This document shows positions 25,768 to 34,850 of a DNA stretch of 39,568 bases, piece after piece (position 1 is the stretch's first letter; each line of letters opens with the position of its first letter). The notes under the pieces are model-generated. The model worked only from the letters and a program-made list of their open reading frames with translations. It was not told where the DNA came from and made no database searches. Origin of the DNA: Pantoea rwandensis (GTDB lineage Bacteria > Pseudomonadota > Gammaproteobacteria > Enterobacterales > Enterobacteriaceae); the NCBI RefSeq assembly GCF_002095475.1, contig NZ_MLFR01000042.1, positions 1-39,568 of the forward strand, written 5' to 3'. Both the position numbers and the translations under genes were made by a program.

Positions 25768-27857
25768 TGAAAAAACAATTACTCCTCAGCCTGTTGGCTG
25801 TTTCTGTCTCCGCAGCCTGCCAGGTGCATGCGGAAACCTGGCCAGAACCGATTGGGCCATCGCAATCTGATTTCGGCGGCGTGGGTTTGATGCAGACCCC
25901 CACGGCGCGTATGGCGAAAGAGGGCGAATTTAGCCTGAACTTCCGCGATAACGATCAATATCGCTACTACTCTGCTTCGCTGCAGCTGTTCCCGTGGCTG
26001 GAGACAACGGTGCGTTACACTGACGTCCGCACCCGCCGTTACAGCGCGGTAGAAGGCTTCAGCGGCAATCAAAGTTACAAAGATAAAGCCTTCGATGTAA
26101 AGCTGAGGTTGTGGCAAGAGAGCTACTGGTTGCCTGAAGTCGCAGTGGGTTCGCGCGATTTGGGCGGTACTGGCCTGTTTGACAGCGAATATCTGGTGGC
26201 GACCAAAGCCTGGGGCCCGTTTGATTTTACGATGGGTATTGGCTGGGGCTACCTGGGCAACAGCGGTAGCATTAAAAATCCGTTCTGCTCCTACAGTGAC
26301 AGCTTCTGTACCCGTACCGGCGGCGGTGAAGCAGGTGCGATTAACGGCTCACAAATGTTCCATGGTCCGGCAGCGTTGTTCGGCGGTGTTGAATATCAAA
26401 CTCCTTGGCAACCCCTGCGCCTGAAACTGGAGTACGAAGGCAACGATTATCAGGATGACTTTGCCGGACGCCTTGAGCAGCGCAGCAAAGTTAACGTGGG
26501 TGCGATTTATCGCCTGACCGACTGGGCCGACATCAACGCCAGCTATGAACGCGGTAACACCTTCATGTTCGGCGTCACGGTGCGTACCAACTTTAACGAC
26601 CTGCACCAGTCGCACATTGATAGCGCCAAGCCGGCCTATAATCCACAGCCGCAGGGAGAGTTATTGCAACCTACTGTGGTTGCAGACCAGCTGACCGATC
26701 TGAAATATAACGCGGGATTAAGTGGCCCACGTATCCAGACCAAAGGCAGCACGCTGTACGTTTCGGGTGAGCAAACCAAATATCGTGACACACGCGAAGG
26801 GGTCGATCGGGCAAATCGTATCATCATGAATAACCTGCCTGCGGGTATCGATACCATTGATGTCACCGAGTCTCGCCTCAATATGCCGCAGGTCACCACG
26901 CGCACCGATGTCGCCAGCCTGCACAATGAGCTGAGTGGTTATCCGCTGGGCCACGAGCAACCGCTGCAGCAGACGCGTGAAAATCCGGTCGATCCTGGCA
27001 ATACCGAGCAAGGCTTCTTTATCCGCAAAGATCGCCTTCACTACAATCTGGCACCGGTGCTCAATCAGTCGGTGGGTGGGCCCGAAAGCTTCTATATGTA
27101 CCAGCTCGGGGCGATGGCTAGCGCGGATTACGCACTGACCGATCACCTACTGGTCAGCGGCAGCTTGTTCGGTAACCTCGCCAACAACTACGACAAATTT
27201 AACTATAACGGCGCGCCGGCAGATTCCACCCTGCCGCGTGTCCGTACCCATATTCGTGACTACGTCGAGAACAATGTTTATGTGAACGACCTGCAAGCGA
27301 ACTACATGGGCTACCTTGGCAATGGTTTCTACGGCCAGGTGTACGGTGGTTATCTGGAGACGATGTACGGCGGCGTCGGCGGTGAAGTGCTGTATCGTCC
27401 GGTGGACAGCAACTGGGCATTCGGGGTTGATGCCAACTACGTGAAGCAGCGTGATTGGGACAACATGATGCAGTTCACCGATTACACTGCACCAACCGGA
27501 CATTTCACCGCTTACTGGCGTCCGTGGTTTATGCAGGATGTATTGGTCAAAGCCAGCGTGGGTGAGTATCTGGCGAAAGATAAGGGCGTGACGCTGGATG
27601 TCTCAAAACGCTTCGACAGCGGAGTCATGGTCGGCTTTTACGCTACCAAAACCAACGTGTCCGCTGAGGCCTATGGTGAAGGCGACTTCACTAAAGGCTT
27701 CTATATCTCGATTCCAATGGATCTGTTTACCGTCACGCCAACGCGTGGCCGGGCGCAGGTGAACTGGGTGCCGTTAACGCGTGATGGCGGGCAGATGCTG
27801 GGTCGTAAATATCAGCTGTATGACATGACCTCAGATCGCGATGCGCGATTTAATTAA
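25767..27857 (+). CDS. yjbH: YjbH, outer-membrane exopolysaccharide protein (GfcD-like)
   Basis: A 696-residue protein (about 698 in E. coli) with a signal peptide ending around CQVHA-ETWPEP. The mature sequence has alternating aromatic and polar strands from start to end (for example FSLNFRDNDQYRYYSASLQLF), as expected for one or two outer-membrane beta-barrels. GfcD is predicted to be an outer-membrane barrel of this type. The start MKKQLLLSLLAVSVSAA overlaps the yjbG stop. The opening segment SDFGGVGLMQTPTARMA is typical of the family. The C-terminus ends in charged residues (SDRDARFN). It is the last gene of the operon, followed by REP-like palindromes and convergent with metH. Confidence 0.9.
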   Translation: MKKQLLLSLLAVSVSAACQVHAETWPEPIGPSQSDFGGVGLMQTPTARMAKEGEFSLNFRDNDQYRYYSASLQLFPWLETTVRYTDVRTRRYSAVEGFSGNQSYKDKAFDVKLRLWQESYWLPEVAVGSRDLGGTGLFDSEYLVATKAWGPFDFTMGIGWGYLGNSGSIKNPFCSYSDSFCTRTGGGEAGAINGSQMFHGPAALFGGVEYQTPWQPLRLKLEYEGNDYQDDFAGRLEQRSKVNVGAIYRLTDWADINASYERGNTFMFGVTVRTNFNDLHQSHIDSAKPAYNPQPQGELLQPTVVADQLTDLKYNAGLSGPRIQTKGSTLYVSGEQTKYRDTREGVDRANRIIMNNLPAGIDTIDVTESRLNMPQVTTRTDVASLHNELSGYPLGHEQPLQQTRENPVDPGNTEQGFFIRKDRLHYNLAPVLNQSVGGPESFYMYQLGAMASADYALTDHLLVSGSLFGNLANNYDKFNYNGAPADSTLPRVRTHIRDYVENNVYVNDLQANYMGYLGNGFYGQVYGGYLETMYGGVGGEVLYRPVDSNWAFGVDANYVKQRDWDNMMQFTDYTAPTGHFTAYWRPWFMQDVLVKASVGEYLAKDKGVTLDVSKRFDSGVMVGFYATKTNVSAEAYGEGDFTKGFYISIPMDLFTVTPTRGRAQVNWVPLTRDGGQMLGRKYQLYDMTSDRDARFN

Positions 27858-27868
27858 TAAGGTTGAAT

Positions 27869-28048
27869 CCGCGCGATAAATCGCGCGGCTACAGATTGGT
27901 GGTAAGCGCGCTCCTTGGGGCGCACTATTGGGCAGCCTAAAGTGTTACCCCATATGCCCGGTGTGTACCTAAGGCCGCCTGTGCAAACGCTTGATGTGCA
28001 AGACGCTACAGATTGCATTGCATCGGTAGCGGCGCAATTCATTGCGCA
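27869..28048. repeat. Wide inverted pair of GTAG-headed palindromes between yjbH and metH
   Basis: The minus-strand unit (27869-27892) is GTAG followed by CCGCGCGATTTATCGCGCGG, a perfect palindrome apart from the two central bases. The plus-strand unit (28026-28048) is GTAG followed by CGGCGCAATTCATTGCGC. The heads face inward across 133 bases. This spacer holds another CTACAG (28005-28010), echoing the CTACAG of the left unit, and so perhaps a decayed third copy. The cluster fills the 200-bp interval between convergent yjbH and metH and is the only candidate 3' structure for either gene. Confidence 0.8.
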
Positions 28049-28057
28049 ATCAGCGGT

Positions 28058-31000
28058 TTAATCCGCGTCATAACCCAGATTTGGCGCGAGCCAGCGTTCA
28101 ACCTCGCTCACGCTCATCCCTTTACGCGCTGCATAATCTTCCACCTGGTCGCGCTGAATCTGCGCCACGGCGAAATATTTGCTGTCAGGATGGCTGAAGT
28201 ACCAGCCCGACACCGCCGCGCCTGGCCACATGGCGAAGGATTCCGTCAGCTTCATGCCGGTGTGTGTTTCCACATCCAGCAACTGCCAGATCTGCGCTTT
28301 CTCGGTGTGTTCGGGGCAAGCGGGATAACCCGGTGCCGGGCGAATCCCCTGATAATTTTCACGAATCAGCTCTTCATTGCTCAGATTCTCATGAGCGGCG
28401 AAGCCCCAGATCACCTTGCGCACCCGCTCATGCAGATACTCGGCAAAGGCTTCTGCCAGGCGGTCTGCCAGCGCCTTAATCATGATCTTGTTGTAATCAT
28501 CATGCTGCTGCTCATACGCTTCGGCCAGCGTATCCTCTTCCAGCCCACCGGTGACAGCAAATGCGCCAAGATAATCGGCTTTGCCACTGGATTTCGGCGC
28601 CACGAAGTCGGCTAAGCAGTAGTTCGCGAAGTCCGTTTTTTCGGTTTGCTGGCGTAAGTGATGGCTCACACACAACACATGATCACGGTTTTCATCACGG
28701 TAAATTTCCACGTCATCGCCAACACGGTTAGCCGGGAAAATCCCTACTACACCGCGCGGATTCAGGGTGCCGGTTTTACTCAGCATATCCAGCATCGCAT
28801 TGGCATCAGCAAACAGGCGCTTAGCCTCTTCCCCCACCACTTCATCTTCCAGAATGCGCGGATACTTGCCCGCCAGCGACCAAGTCATAAAGAAGGGTGT
28901 CCAGTCGATGTAGTTACGCAGCGTGTCGATACTGGCTGTTACAGCGCTCACTCCAAGGCGATGCGCCACCGGCGGCGTGTAACTTTCCCAATTAATGGAG
29001 TAATCATTGTCGCGCGCAGTTTGCAGGCTCACCGGCGGCGTGCGCGGTTTCTTACGCGCATGCTGGATACGTACCGTGTCGTACTCTTTGCGCGTGCGCG
29101 TCACAAACTCTTCTTTTAAGGTGTCGGACAACAGTGATGAAACCACCCCAACGGTACGCGAGGCATTCTGCACATACACAGTGGGACCACTGTAGTTCTG
29201 CTCAATTTTCACTGCCGTATGCGCTTTCGAGGTGGTGGCGCCACCAATCAGCAGCGGGATGGTAAAGCCCTGACGCTCCATCTCTTTCGCGACGTTGACC
29301 ATTTCATCCAATGACGGCGTGATCAGGCCCGATAGCCCGATGATATCGGCGTTCTCGGCAATAGCGGTTTTGAGGATTTTGTCACTCGGCACCATCACGC
29401 CAAGATCGATAATTTCGTAGTTATTACACTGCAGCACCACGCCAACGATATTTTTACCGATGTCATGCACATCACCTTTTACCGTCGCCAGCACGATTTT
29501 GCCATTGCTGCGCCCCGCTTCTTTGCTGGCTTCAATATAGGGTTCAAGATAGGCCACCGCCTGCTTCATGACGCGCGCCGATTTAACCACCTGTGGCAGG
29601 AACATTTTGCCCTCACCGAACAGGTCACCGACCACGTTCATGCCAGACATCAGTGGGCCTTCAATCACCTGAATCGGACGCTCAAAACCCTGACGCGCTT
29701 CCTCAGTATCCAACTCGATAAACTCGGTGATGCCTTTCACCAGCGAATATTCCAGACGTTTCACCACGTCCCAGCTGCGCCATTCGGCTTGCTGTTTCTC
29801 CTGCTCACCGTCACTTTTGCTGCCGCGATACTTCTCCGCCAGCTCCAGCATGCGTTCAGTGCCGTCTTCACGACGGTTGAGGATCACATCTTCTACCGCG
29901 TCACGCAGTTCCGCTGGCAAGTCGTCATAAATCGCCAATTGACCGGCGTTGACGATGCCCATGTCCATACCGTTGCGAATGGCGTAATAGAGGAATACCG
30001 CGTGAATGGCTTCGCGCACCGGATCGTTGCCACGGAACGAGAACGAAACGTTAGAGACGCCACCGGAAATCATCGCATGTGGCAGCTCGCGTTTGATGTC
30101 TTCACAGGCACCGATAAAGTCCATCGCGTAATTGTTATGTTCTTCAATACCGGTGGCCACGGCGAAGATATTCGGGTCAAAAATGATGTCTTCCGGCGGG
30201 AAACCGACGTCTTCCGTCAGGATTTTATAGGCGCGGCGACAAATTTCGATTTTGCGCGCACGTGTATCCGCTTGACCGACTTCATCAAACGCCATCACCA
30301 CCATCGCTGCGCCGTAGCGGCGCACTTTGCGCGCGTGCTCGATGAACGGCTCAATGCCCTCTTTCATCGAAATCGAGTTCACGATGCCTTTACCCTGAAT
30401 GCACTGCAGACCTTTCTCGATCACTTCCCACTTGGAGGAGTCGATCATGATCGGCACGCGTGCGATATCGGGTTCACCGGCAATCAGGTTGAGGAAGCGC
30501 ACCATCGCCGCTTCGGCATCCAACATACCTTCATCCATGTTGATATCGATGATTTGTGCGCCGCTTTCTACCTGCTGACGCGCCACATCAAGTGCTTCGT
30601 TATACTTCTCTTCTTTAATCAGGCGTTTGAATTTAGCAGAACCAGTGACGTTAGTGCGTTCGCCCACGTTCACAAACAGCGAATCGGCGTGGATGTTCAG
30701 CGGTTCAAGTCCGGCTAAACGGCAGGCCACCGGAATCTCTGGTAATGCGCGCGGTGCAACACCTTCAACGGCGGCCACCATTGCCGCAATGTGTTCCGGC
30801 GTGGTACCACAGCAGCCACCAATAATGTTCAGGAAACCCGCTCGCGCCCATTCACCAATCTGCTCGGCCATGGTCGCCGCATCTAAATCGTATTCACCAA
30901 ACGCATTCGGTAATCCTGCGTTGGGGTGAGCGGTGACATAGCCTTCTGCAATGCGCGATAACTCCTGCACATACTGACGCAGCTCGTCCGGACCCAGTGC

Positions 31001-31741
31001 GCAGTTGAGGCCGAATGACAGCGGTTCGGCGTGGCGCAGTGAGTTGTAGAAACCTTCGGTGGTCTGGCCGGAGAGCGTACGACCAGAAGCATCGGTGATG
31101 GTGCCGGAGATCATCAGCGGCAGCTTCACGCCCATCGCTTCCATCTCAACCTGCACCGCGTATATCGCCGCTTTAGCGTTCAGGGTATCGAACACCGTTT
31201 CAATCATGATGAGGTCAGAACCGCCGGAAATTAGCGCGTGGGTCGATTCGCGATAAGCTACCACCAGCTGGTTGAAGGTGACATTACGGAAAGCGGGATC
31301 GTTCACATCAGGTGAAATCGAGCAGGTGCGGTTAGTGGGTCCTAACACACCAGCAACGTAACGCGGTCGATCCGGCGTTTTTGCTGTCCACGCATCGGCG
31401 CTGGCGCGAGCCAGCTTCGCCGCTTCGAAATTGATCTCCGCCGAGAGGGCTTCCATTGCGTAATCGGCCATCGCAATCGTCGTGGAGTTAAAGGTGTTGG
31501 TTTCCAGAATGTCCGCGCCAGCAGCAAGATACGCATCATGGATTTCGCGGATCACCTCGGGTTTGGTCAGCACCAGTAGGTCGTTGTTGCCTTTCAAATC
31601 TGAGGGCCAGTCGGCAAAACGGCTGCCACGGAAATCGGCTTCGCTGAGTTTATAACTCTGGATCATGGTGCCCATGCCACCATCCAGAATCATGATGCGT
31701 TGTGCCAGTTGCTGATGCAGCATGTCTATTTTGTTGCTCAC
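28058..31741 (-). CDS. metH: Cobalamin-dependent methionine synthase MetH
   Basis: A 1227-residue modular enzyme, exactly the E. coli length. It methylates homocysteine from methyltetrahydrofolate through methylcobalamin. In order: a homocysteine domain opening LDGGMGTMIQSYKL with zinc ligands in GLNCALGPDE and GGCCGTTPEH, a pterin-binding domain (NVGERTNVTGSAKF), a cap, a B12 domain with DVHDIGKNIVGVV (cobalt-ligand histidine), and the AdoMet reactivation domain (RPAPGYPACPEHTEK). A GTG at 31741 is chosen over one at 31756 because it gives VSNKIDMLHQQL, matching the family start, and has GGGGCGAG upstream. It is divergent from iclR. Confidence 0.96.
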   Translation of the reverse strand: MSNKIDMLHQQLAQRIMILDGGMGTMIQSYKLSEADFRGSRFADWPSDLKGNNDLLVLTKPEVIREIHDAYLAAGADILETNTFNSTTIAMADYAMEALSAEINFEAAKLARASADAWTAKTPDRPRYVAGVLGPTNRTCSISPDVNDPAFRNVTFNQLVVAYRESTHALISGGSDLIMIETVFDTLNAKAAIYAVQVEMEAMGVKLPLMISGTITDASGRTLSGQTTEGFYNSLRHAEPLSFGLNCALGPDELRQYVQELSRIAEGYVTAHPNAGLPNAFGEYDLDAATMAEQIGEWARAGFLNIIGGCCGTTPEHIAAMVAAVEGVAPRALPEIPVACRLAGLEPLNIHADSLFVNVGERTNVTGSAKFKRLIKEEKYNEALDVARQQVESGAQIIDINMDEGMLDAEAAMVRFLNLIAGEPDIARVPIMIDSSKWEVIEKGLQCIQGKGIVNSISMKEGIEPFIEHARKVRRYGAAMVVMAFDEVGQADTRARKIEICRRAYKILTEDVGFPPEDIIFDPNIFAVATGIEEHNNYAMDFIGACEDIKRELPHAMISGGVSNVSFSFRGNDPVREAIHAVFLYYAIRNGMDMGIVNAGQLAIYDDLPAELRDAVEDVILNRREDGTERMLELAEKYRGSKSDGEQEKQQAEWRSWDVVKRLEYSLVKGITEFIELDTEEARQGFERPIQVIEGPLMSGMNVVGDLFGEGKMFLPQVVKSARVMKQAVAYLEPYIEASKEAGRSNGKIVLATVKGDVHDIGKNIVGVVLQCNNYEIIDLGVMVPSDKILKTAIAENADIIGLSGLITPSLDEMVNVAKEMERQGFTIPLLIGGATTSKAHTAVKIEQNYSGPTVYVQNASRTVGVVSSLLSDTLKEEFVTRTRKEYDTVRIQHARKKPRTPPVSLQTARDNDYSINWESYTPPVAHRLGVSAVTASIDTLRNYIDWTPFFMTWSLAGKYPRILEDEVVGEEAKRLFADANAMLDMLSKTGTLNPRGVVGIFPANRVGDDVEIYRDENRDHVLCVSHHLRQQTEKTDFANYCLADFVAPKSSGKADYLGAFAVTGGLEEDTLAEAYEQQHDDYNKIMIKALADRLAEAFAEYLHERVRKVIWGFAAHENLSNEELIRENYQGIRPAPGYPACPEHTEKAQIWQLLDVETHTGMKLTESFAMWPGAAVSGWYFSHPDSKYFAVAQIQRDQVEDYAARKGMSVSEVERWLAPNLGYDAD

Positions 31742-31827
31742 TCTCGCCCCGTCCACGTGATTGCGTTGGCTAATATGCTAGCCAGACATACTGGCATAAC
31801 TTTAAGGTGAGCAAAAGTCAGTCCGGA

Positions 31828-31840
31828 TGAGACATTTTCA
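31828..31840. promoter_or_regulatory. Candidate MetR site upstream of metH
   Basis: On the minus strand TGAAAATGTCTCA matches the MetR pattern TGAA-N5-TTCA at seven of eight fixed bases. It lies 87 bases before the metH start. MetR with homocysteine activates metH in E. coli. The assignment here is by pattern only. Confidence 0.4.
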
Positions 31841-31899
31841 GCCCGAAAGCGATACAGATCCGACCAGTTAGCCAGCGTTTGCATTCAGGCGTTTAAAAA

Positions 31900-31914
31900 C
31901 GAAAATGGTTTCCA
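31900..31914 (+). promoter_or_regulatory. Candidate IclR autoregulatory operator
   Basis: CGAAAATGGTTTCCA matches the IclR box TGGAAATNATTTCCA at 11 of 14 fixed bases, with the right half nearly perfect. It ends 25 bases before the iclR ATG, where binding would block its own transcription, as known in E. coli. Confidence 0.6.
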
Positions 31915-31939
31915 GCATTGATGCGATTGTGGAGACGTT

Positions 31940-32770
31940 ATGGCAACCCCAGTACCCGCGAAGCGTGGCAAGAAACCGCGTACCGCCACGACCACCAGCG
32001 CCCCAGCCGGTGGGCAGGTCCAATCACTGACGCGCGGTTTGCGTTTACTCGAACTGATCGCCGACTCTCATGGCAGCGTTGCGTTGACCGAACTCGCCCA
32101 GCAGGCGGGATTACCAAACTCCACTACGCACCGTCTGCTGGCGACCATGCAGCAGCAGGGATTTGTGCATCAGGTGGGTGATTTGGGATTCTGGACCATT
32201 GGGTCACACGCCTTTGTGGTGGGCAGCAGCTTCCTGCAAAGCCGTAACCTGTTGGCGATTGTGCATCCGGTATTGCGTAAGCTAATGGAGGACGCCGGGG
32301 AGACAGTGAATCTGGCGGTGCTGGATCTCAGCGATTATCAGGCCGTGATTATCGATCAGGTGCAGTGTACTCAATTGATGCGCATGTCAGCCCCGATTGG
32401 CGGCAAGCTGCCGATGCATGCTTCGGGCGCGGGCAAGGCGTTTCTGGCCCATCTCAGCGATGAGCAAGTCACCGCGCTCTTGCATCAGAAAGGGCTGCAT
32501 CACTACACACCCAAAACCTTGATGTCACCGCACAGCCTGAAAGAGAACCTGGCGCTGATACGTAAAATGGGCTTTTCACACGACGATGAAGAGCACGCAC
32601 TGGGCCTGCGCTGTGTAGCAGCACCGATTTATGACGAACACGGCGAGCCATTCGCAGCGATTTCCATTTCCGGCCCGATTGCGCGTATGACCGATGACCG
32701 CGTCACCGAGCTGGGCGCATTGGTGATCCGCGCGGCTAAACAGGTGACGCAGGTTTATTCCGGCCGTTAA
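31940..32770 (+). CDS. iclR: Transcriptional repressor IclR
   Basis: A 276-residue regulator (274 in E. coli) that represses aceBAK and is antagonised by glyoxylate and stabilised by pyruvate. The N-terminal winged helix-turn-helix is SVALTELAQQAGLPNSTTHRLL (about residues 47-68, quoted here as SVALTELAQQAGLPN then STTHRLL). The C-terminal effector domain includes MSAPIGGKLPMHASGAGKAF and HALGLRCVAAPIYDEHGEP. GGAGACGTT precedes the ATG. IclR-like boxes are seen both before its own gene and before aceB. It converges on aceK, and their stop codons share TTAA at 32767-32770. Confidence 0.95.
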   Translation: MATPVPAKRGKKPRTATTTSAPAGGQVQSLTRGLRLLELIADSHGSVALTELAQQAGLPNSTTHRLLATMQQQGFVHQVGDLGFWTIGSHAFVVGSSFLQSRNLLAIVHPVLRKLMEDAGETVNLAVLDLSDYQAVIIDQVQCTQLMRMSAPIGGKLPMHASGAGKAFLAHLSDEQVTALLHQKGLHHYTPKTLMSPHSLKENLALIRKMGFSHDDEEHALGLRCVAAPIYDEHGEPFAAISISGPIARMTDDRVTELGALVIRAAKQVTQVYSGR

Positions 32771-34500
32771 GCGGCCACTGTCGCGTAGCGCACGCTAAAA
32801 CGTTGCGCAGCGCGCCAGGCAATCACTTCTTCAATGTGCCCGGTACGAATGCGCGCTTGCAGCGCGCGCCACCAGCCGGGATCAAACAGTTGCGGGTGCA
32901 GCGCTAACAATAATTTGCCGGTGCTCGGCTCGCTGCACAGCGCGTAGCGGAAGGTTTCCGGGAACACATCGTCCGGCCCTACGCTGTACCACGGCTCCGC
33001 CTGCAACTCATCCTCTTCATAACGCGCCTGCGGTACATCGCGGAACTGCAGTTCGGTCATCGGTCGGATTTCATCGTAATCGTAAAACACCACGCGACCG
33101 TGACGTGTCATACCAAAGTTTTTATACAGCATGTCGCCAGGGAAAATATTCGCCGCCGCCAGCTGACGAATCGCATCGCCATATTCGCCAATCGCGTGCT
33201 GACGCTGCTCTGGCGTTGCCTGCGCCAGCCATAGATTAAGTGGCTCCATACGGCGTTCCAGCCACAGATGGCGGATGATCAGCGCGTCGCCGCGCCGCTC
33301 TATTTTTTCCGGGATATCGCGCTCAAATTCTGCCATGAGTTGTGTCGGAATACGGGCCAGCGGGATGGCAAAGTGCTCGAACTCTTGCGTATCCGCCATG
33401 CGCCCAACGCGATCGTGCTCTTTAACCATGCGATAGCAATCACGCACCTGTGCATCAGTCACCTCTTTTTGCGGCGCGAAACGGTCTTTAATCACCTTAA
33501 ACACGCGGTCAAAACCTGGCAGCGTAAACACCAACATCACCATGCCGCGGATACCCGGCGCGATGGTGAAATCCTCATGGCTGTGTGCCAGATAGTTGAG
33601 GTATTCACGGTAACACTCGGTTTTTCCGTGCTTCTGACAACCAATCGCCATATAACGCTCCGCAATGGTTTTGCTGGGCAGAATCGGTTGTAGCCAGGCA
33701 ACCAGCGCAGCGGGCACCGGTGCGTACACCATGAAATAGGCACGGGCGAAGCCAAACACGATGCTGGCATCGTCACTGTCGGTTAAACAGGTGTCGATCC
33801 ACAAACGCCCTGCCTCATCGCGCTGGATCGGCAGCAGGCAAGGCACCATGCCATCACTCAACTGCAAACGCGCCACGACCCAGGCGGTTTTATTGCGATA
33901 AAACAACTCACTGGCGACATCCAGCGTGGCGCTTGCCAGCTGGGCTGGACTGAACTGCTCGCGGAGATGACGGACGATCCAGCCGATATCGCGGGTGATG
34001 TCCTGCCAGGCTAAGCGTAAGGGAATATCGTTAAGCACCTGCCGTAATACCTCATGCCAGCTGCTTTGTGGACGGTAAAGCCGTGACAGCGGGCGCTGTG
34101 CCTCCGGCGCGGCGGCATAGGGCTGCGATGGAAAGATAAACAGCCGGTTAGGATCAAGATGAGTGTGGCCCTGCAAGCGGCAGTAGACTGAATTAAAAAA
34201 GCTTTCAGCAATTTCATGGCGCGGATAGCCGGGTAACAGCGTCTCATAATGGCTTTTTACCCGTAGCCAGAACGCCTCATCCCAGTTCGACACATCGTTC
34301 AAGATACGCAGCTGGTTGCTGACTAAGCCAACATAATGATCGTATAGGTGGATACGCGCTTTCATCGCCTGCTGTACGGCGTGCCAGTCGGCCTGCTCAA
34401 AACGCTGCTGAGCGCCTGCGGTAATGTCTAGAAAACGGCCATACTGCGCGTCAAAGCCTTGCAGGATGGTGTGGGCGATCAGAGATTCTCTCGGGGTCAT
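32767..34500 (-). CDS. aceK: Isocitrate dehydrogenase kinase/phosphatase AceK
   Basis: A 577-residue bifunctional enzyme (578 in E. coli). It phosphorylates and dephosphorylates isocitrate dehydrogenase, diverting isocitrate to the glyoxylate shunt on acetate. The N-terminal half is a regulatory domain (GFDAQYGRFLDITAGAQQRF). The kinase domain has GIRGMVMLVFTLPGFDRVFK with the ATP-binding lysine nearby, and FYDYDEI with the metal-binding aspartate. The frame extends to 34539, but the ATG at 34500 has AGGAGCG eight bases upstream and matches the family. It is the last gene of aceBAK, separated from aceA by a 103-bp repeat array. Confidence 0.95.
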   Translation of the reverse strand: MTPRESLIAHTILQGFDAQYGRFLDITAGAQQRFEQADWHAVQQAMKARIHLYDHYVGLVSNQLRILNDVSNWDEAFWLRVKSHYETLLPGYPRHEIAESFFNSVYCRLQGHTHLDPNRLFIFPSQPYAAAPEAQRPLSRLYRPQSSWHEVLRQVLNDIPLRLAWQDITRDIGWIVRHLREQFSPAQLASATLDVASELFYRNKTAWVVARLQLSDGMVPCLLPIQRDEAGRLWIDTCLTDSDDASIVFGFARAYFMVYAPVPAALVAWLQPILPSKTIAERYMAIGCQKHGKTECYREYLNYLAHSHEDFTIAPGIRGMVMLVFTLPGFDRVFKVIKDRFAPQKEVTDAQVRDCYRMVKEHDRVGRMADTQEFEHFAIPLARIPTQLMAEFERDIPEKIERRGDALIIRHLWLERRMEPLNLWLAQATPEQRQHAIGEYGDAIRQLAAANIFPGDMLYKNFGMTRHGRVVFYDYDEIRPMTELQFRDVPQARYEEDELQAEPWYSVGPDDVFPETFRYALCSEPSTGKLLLALHPQLFDPGWWRALQARIRTGHIEEVIAWRAAQRFSVRYATVAA

Positions 34501-34576
34501 TGGCAACGCTCCTGCAAACGGGGTCCATCCGTGGGCCAAAAGATCGGGCGTGATGAAAGTCCGCGAAGCGCAATTT

Positions 34577-34850
34577 GGTCGCCATCAATGGCGCCCCTAC
34601 GATTGTTTAGGGCGATTTTCGTAGGGTGCATATTCATGCTTACCGGGTTAACTACACCCATTGGCTTCAGTGAGCGGCATTGCGCCATCAATGGCGACCC
34701 TACGATTGTTTAGTGCGATTTTCGCAGGGTGCGCATTCATGCTTATCGGGTTAACTACACCCATTGGCTTCAGTGAGCGGCATTGCGCCATTGATGGCGC
34801 CCCTACGACGGGTCAGTGCGATGTTCGTAGGGTGCGCACTCGGACTGCTT
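34577..34850. repeat. 103-bp tandem array of three GTAG-palindrome pairs between aceA and aceK
   Basis: Three inverted pairs lie at 34577-34644, 34680-34747 and 34783-34850, with an exact 103-bp period. Each minus-strand unit is GTAG plus a palindrome with CGCCATTGATGGCG-type arms. Each plus-strand unit has TGCGCATTCATGC-type arms. Heads face inward across 20 bases. Units 1-2 and their flank (TAACTACACCCATTGGCTTC) are almost identical. The third pair's right unit is eroded and runs into the aceA stop, and the second pair's right head is GCAG. The 348-bp interval holds nothing else. The array lies within the aceBAK transcript. Confidence 0.9.

Noticed and set aside
29465..30718. 417-codon plus-strand open frame
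   Set aside because: It lies entirely antisense within metH and its composition (His- and Phe-rich) is that of a shadow frame of a GC-rich gene.
34577..34850. CRISPR-like regular repeats
   Set aside because: The 103-bp units are near-identical over their whole length with no unique spacers, and each contains inverted GTAG palindromes. There are no cas genes.
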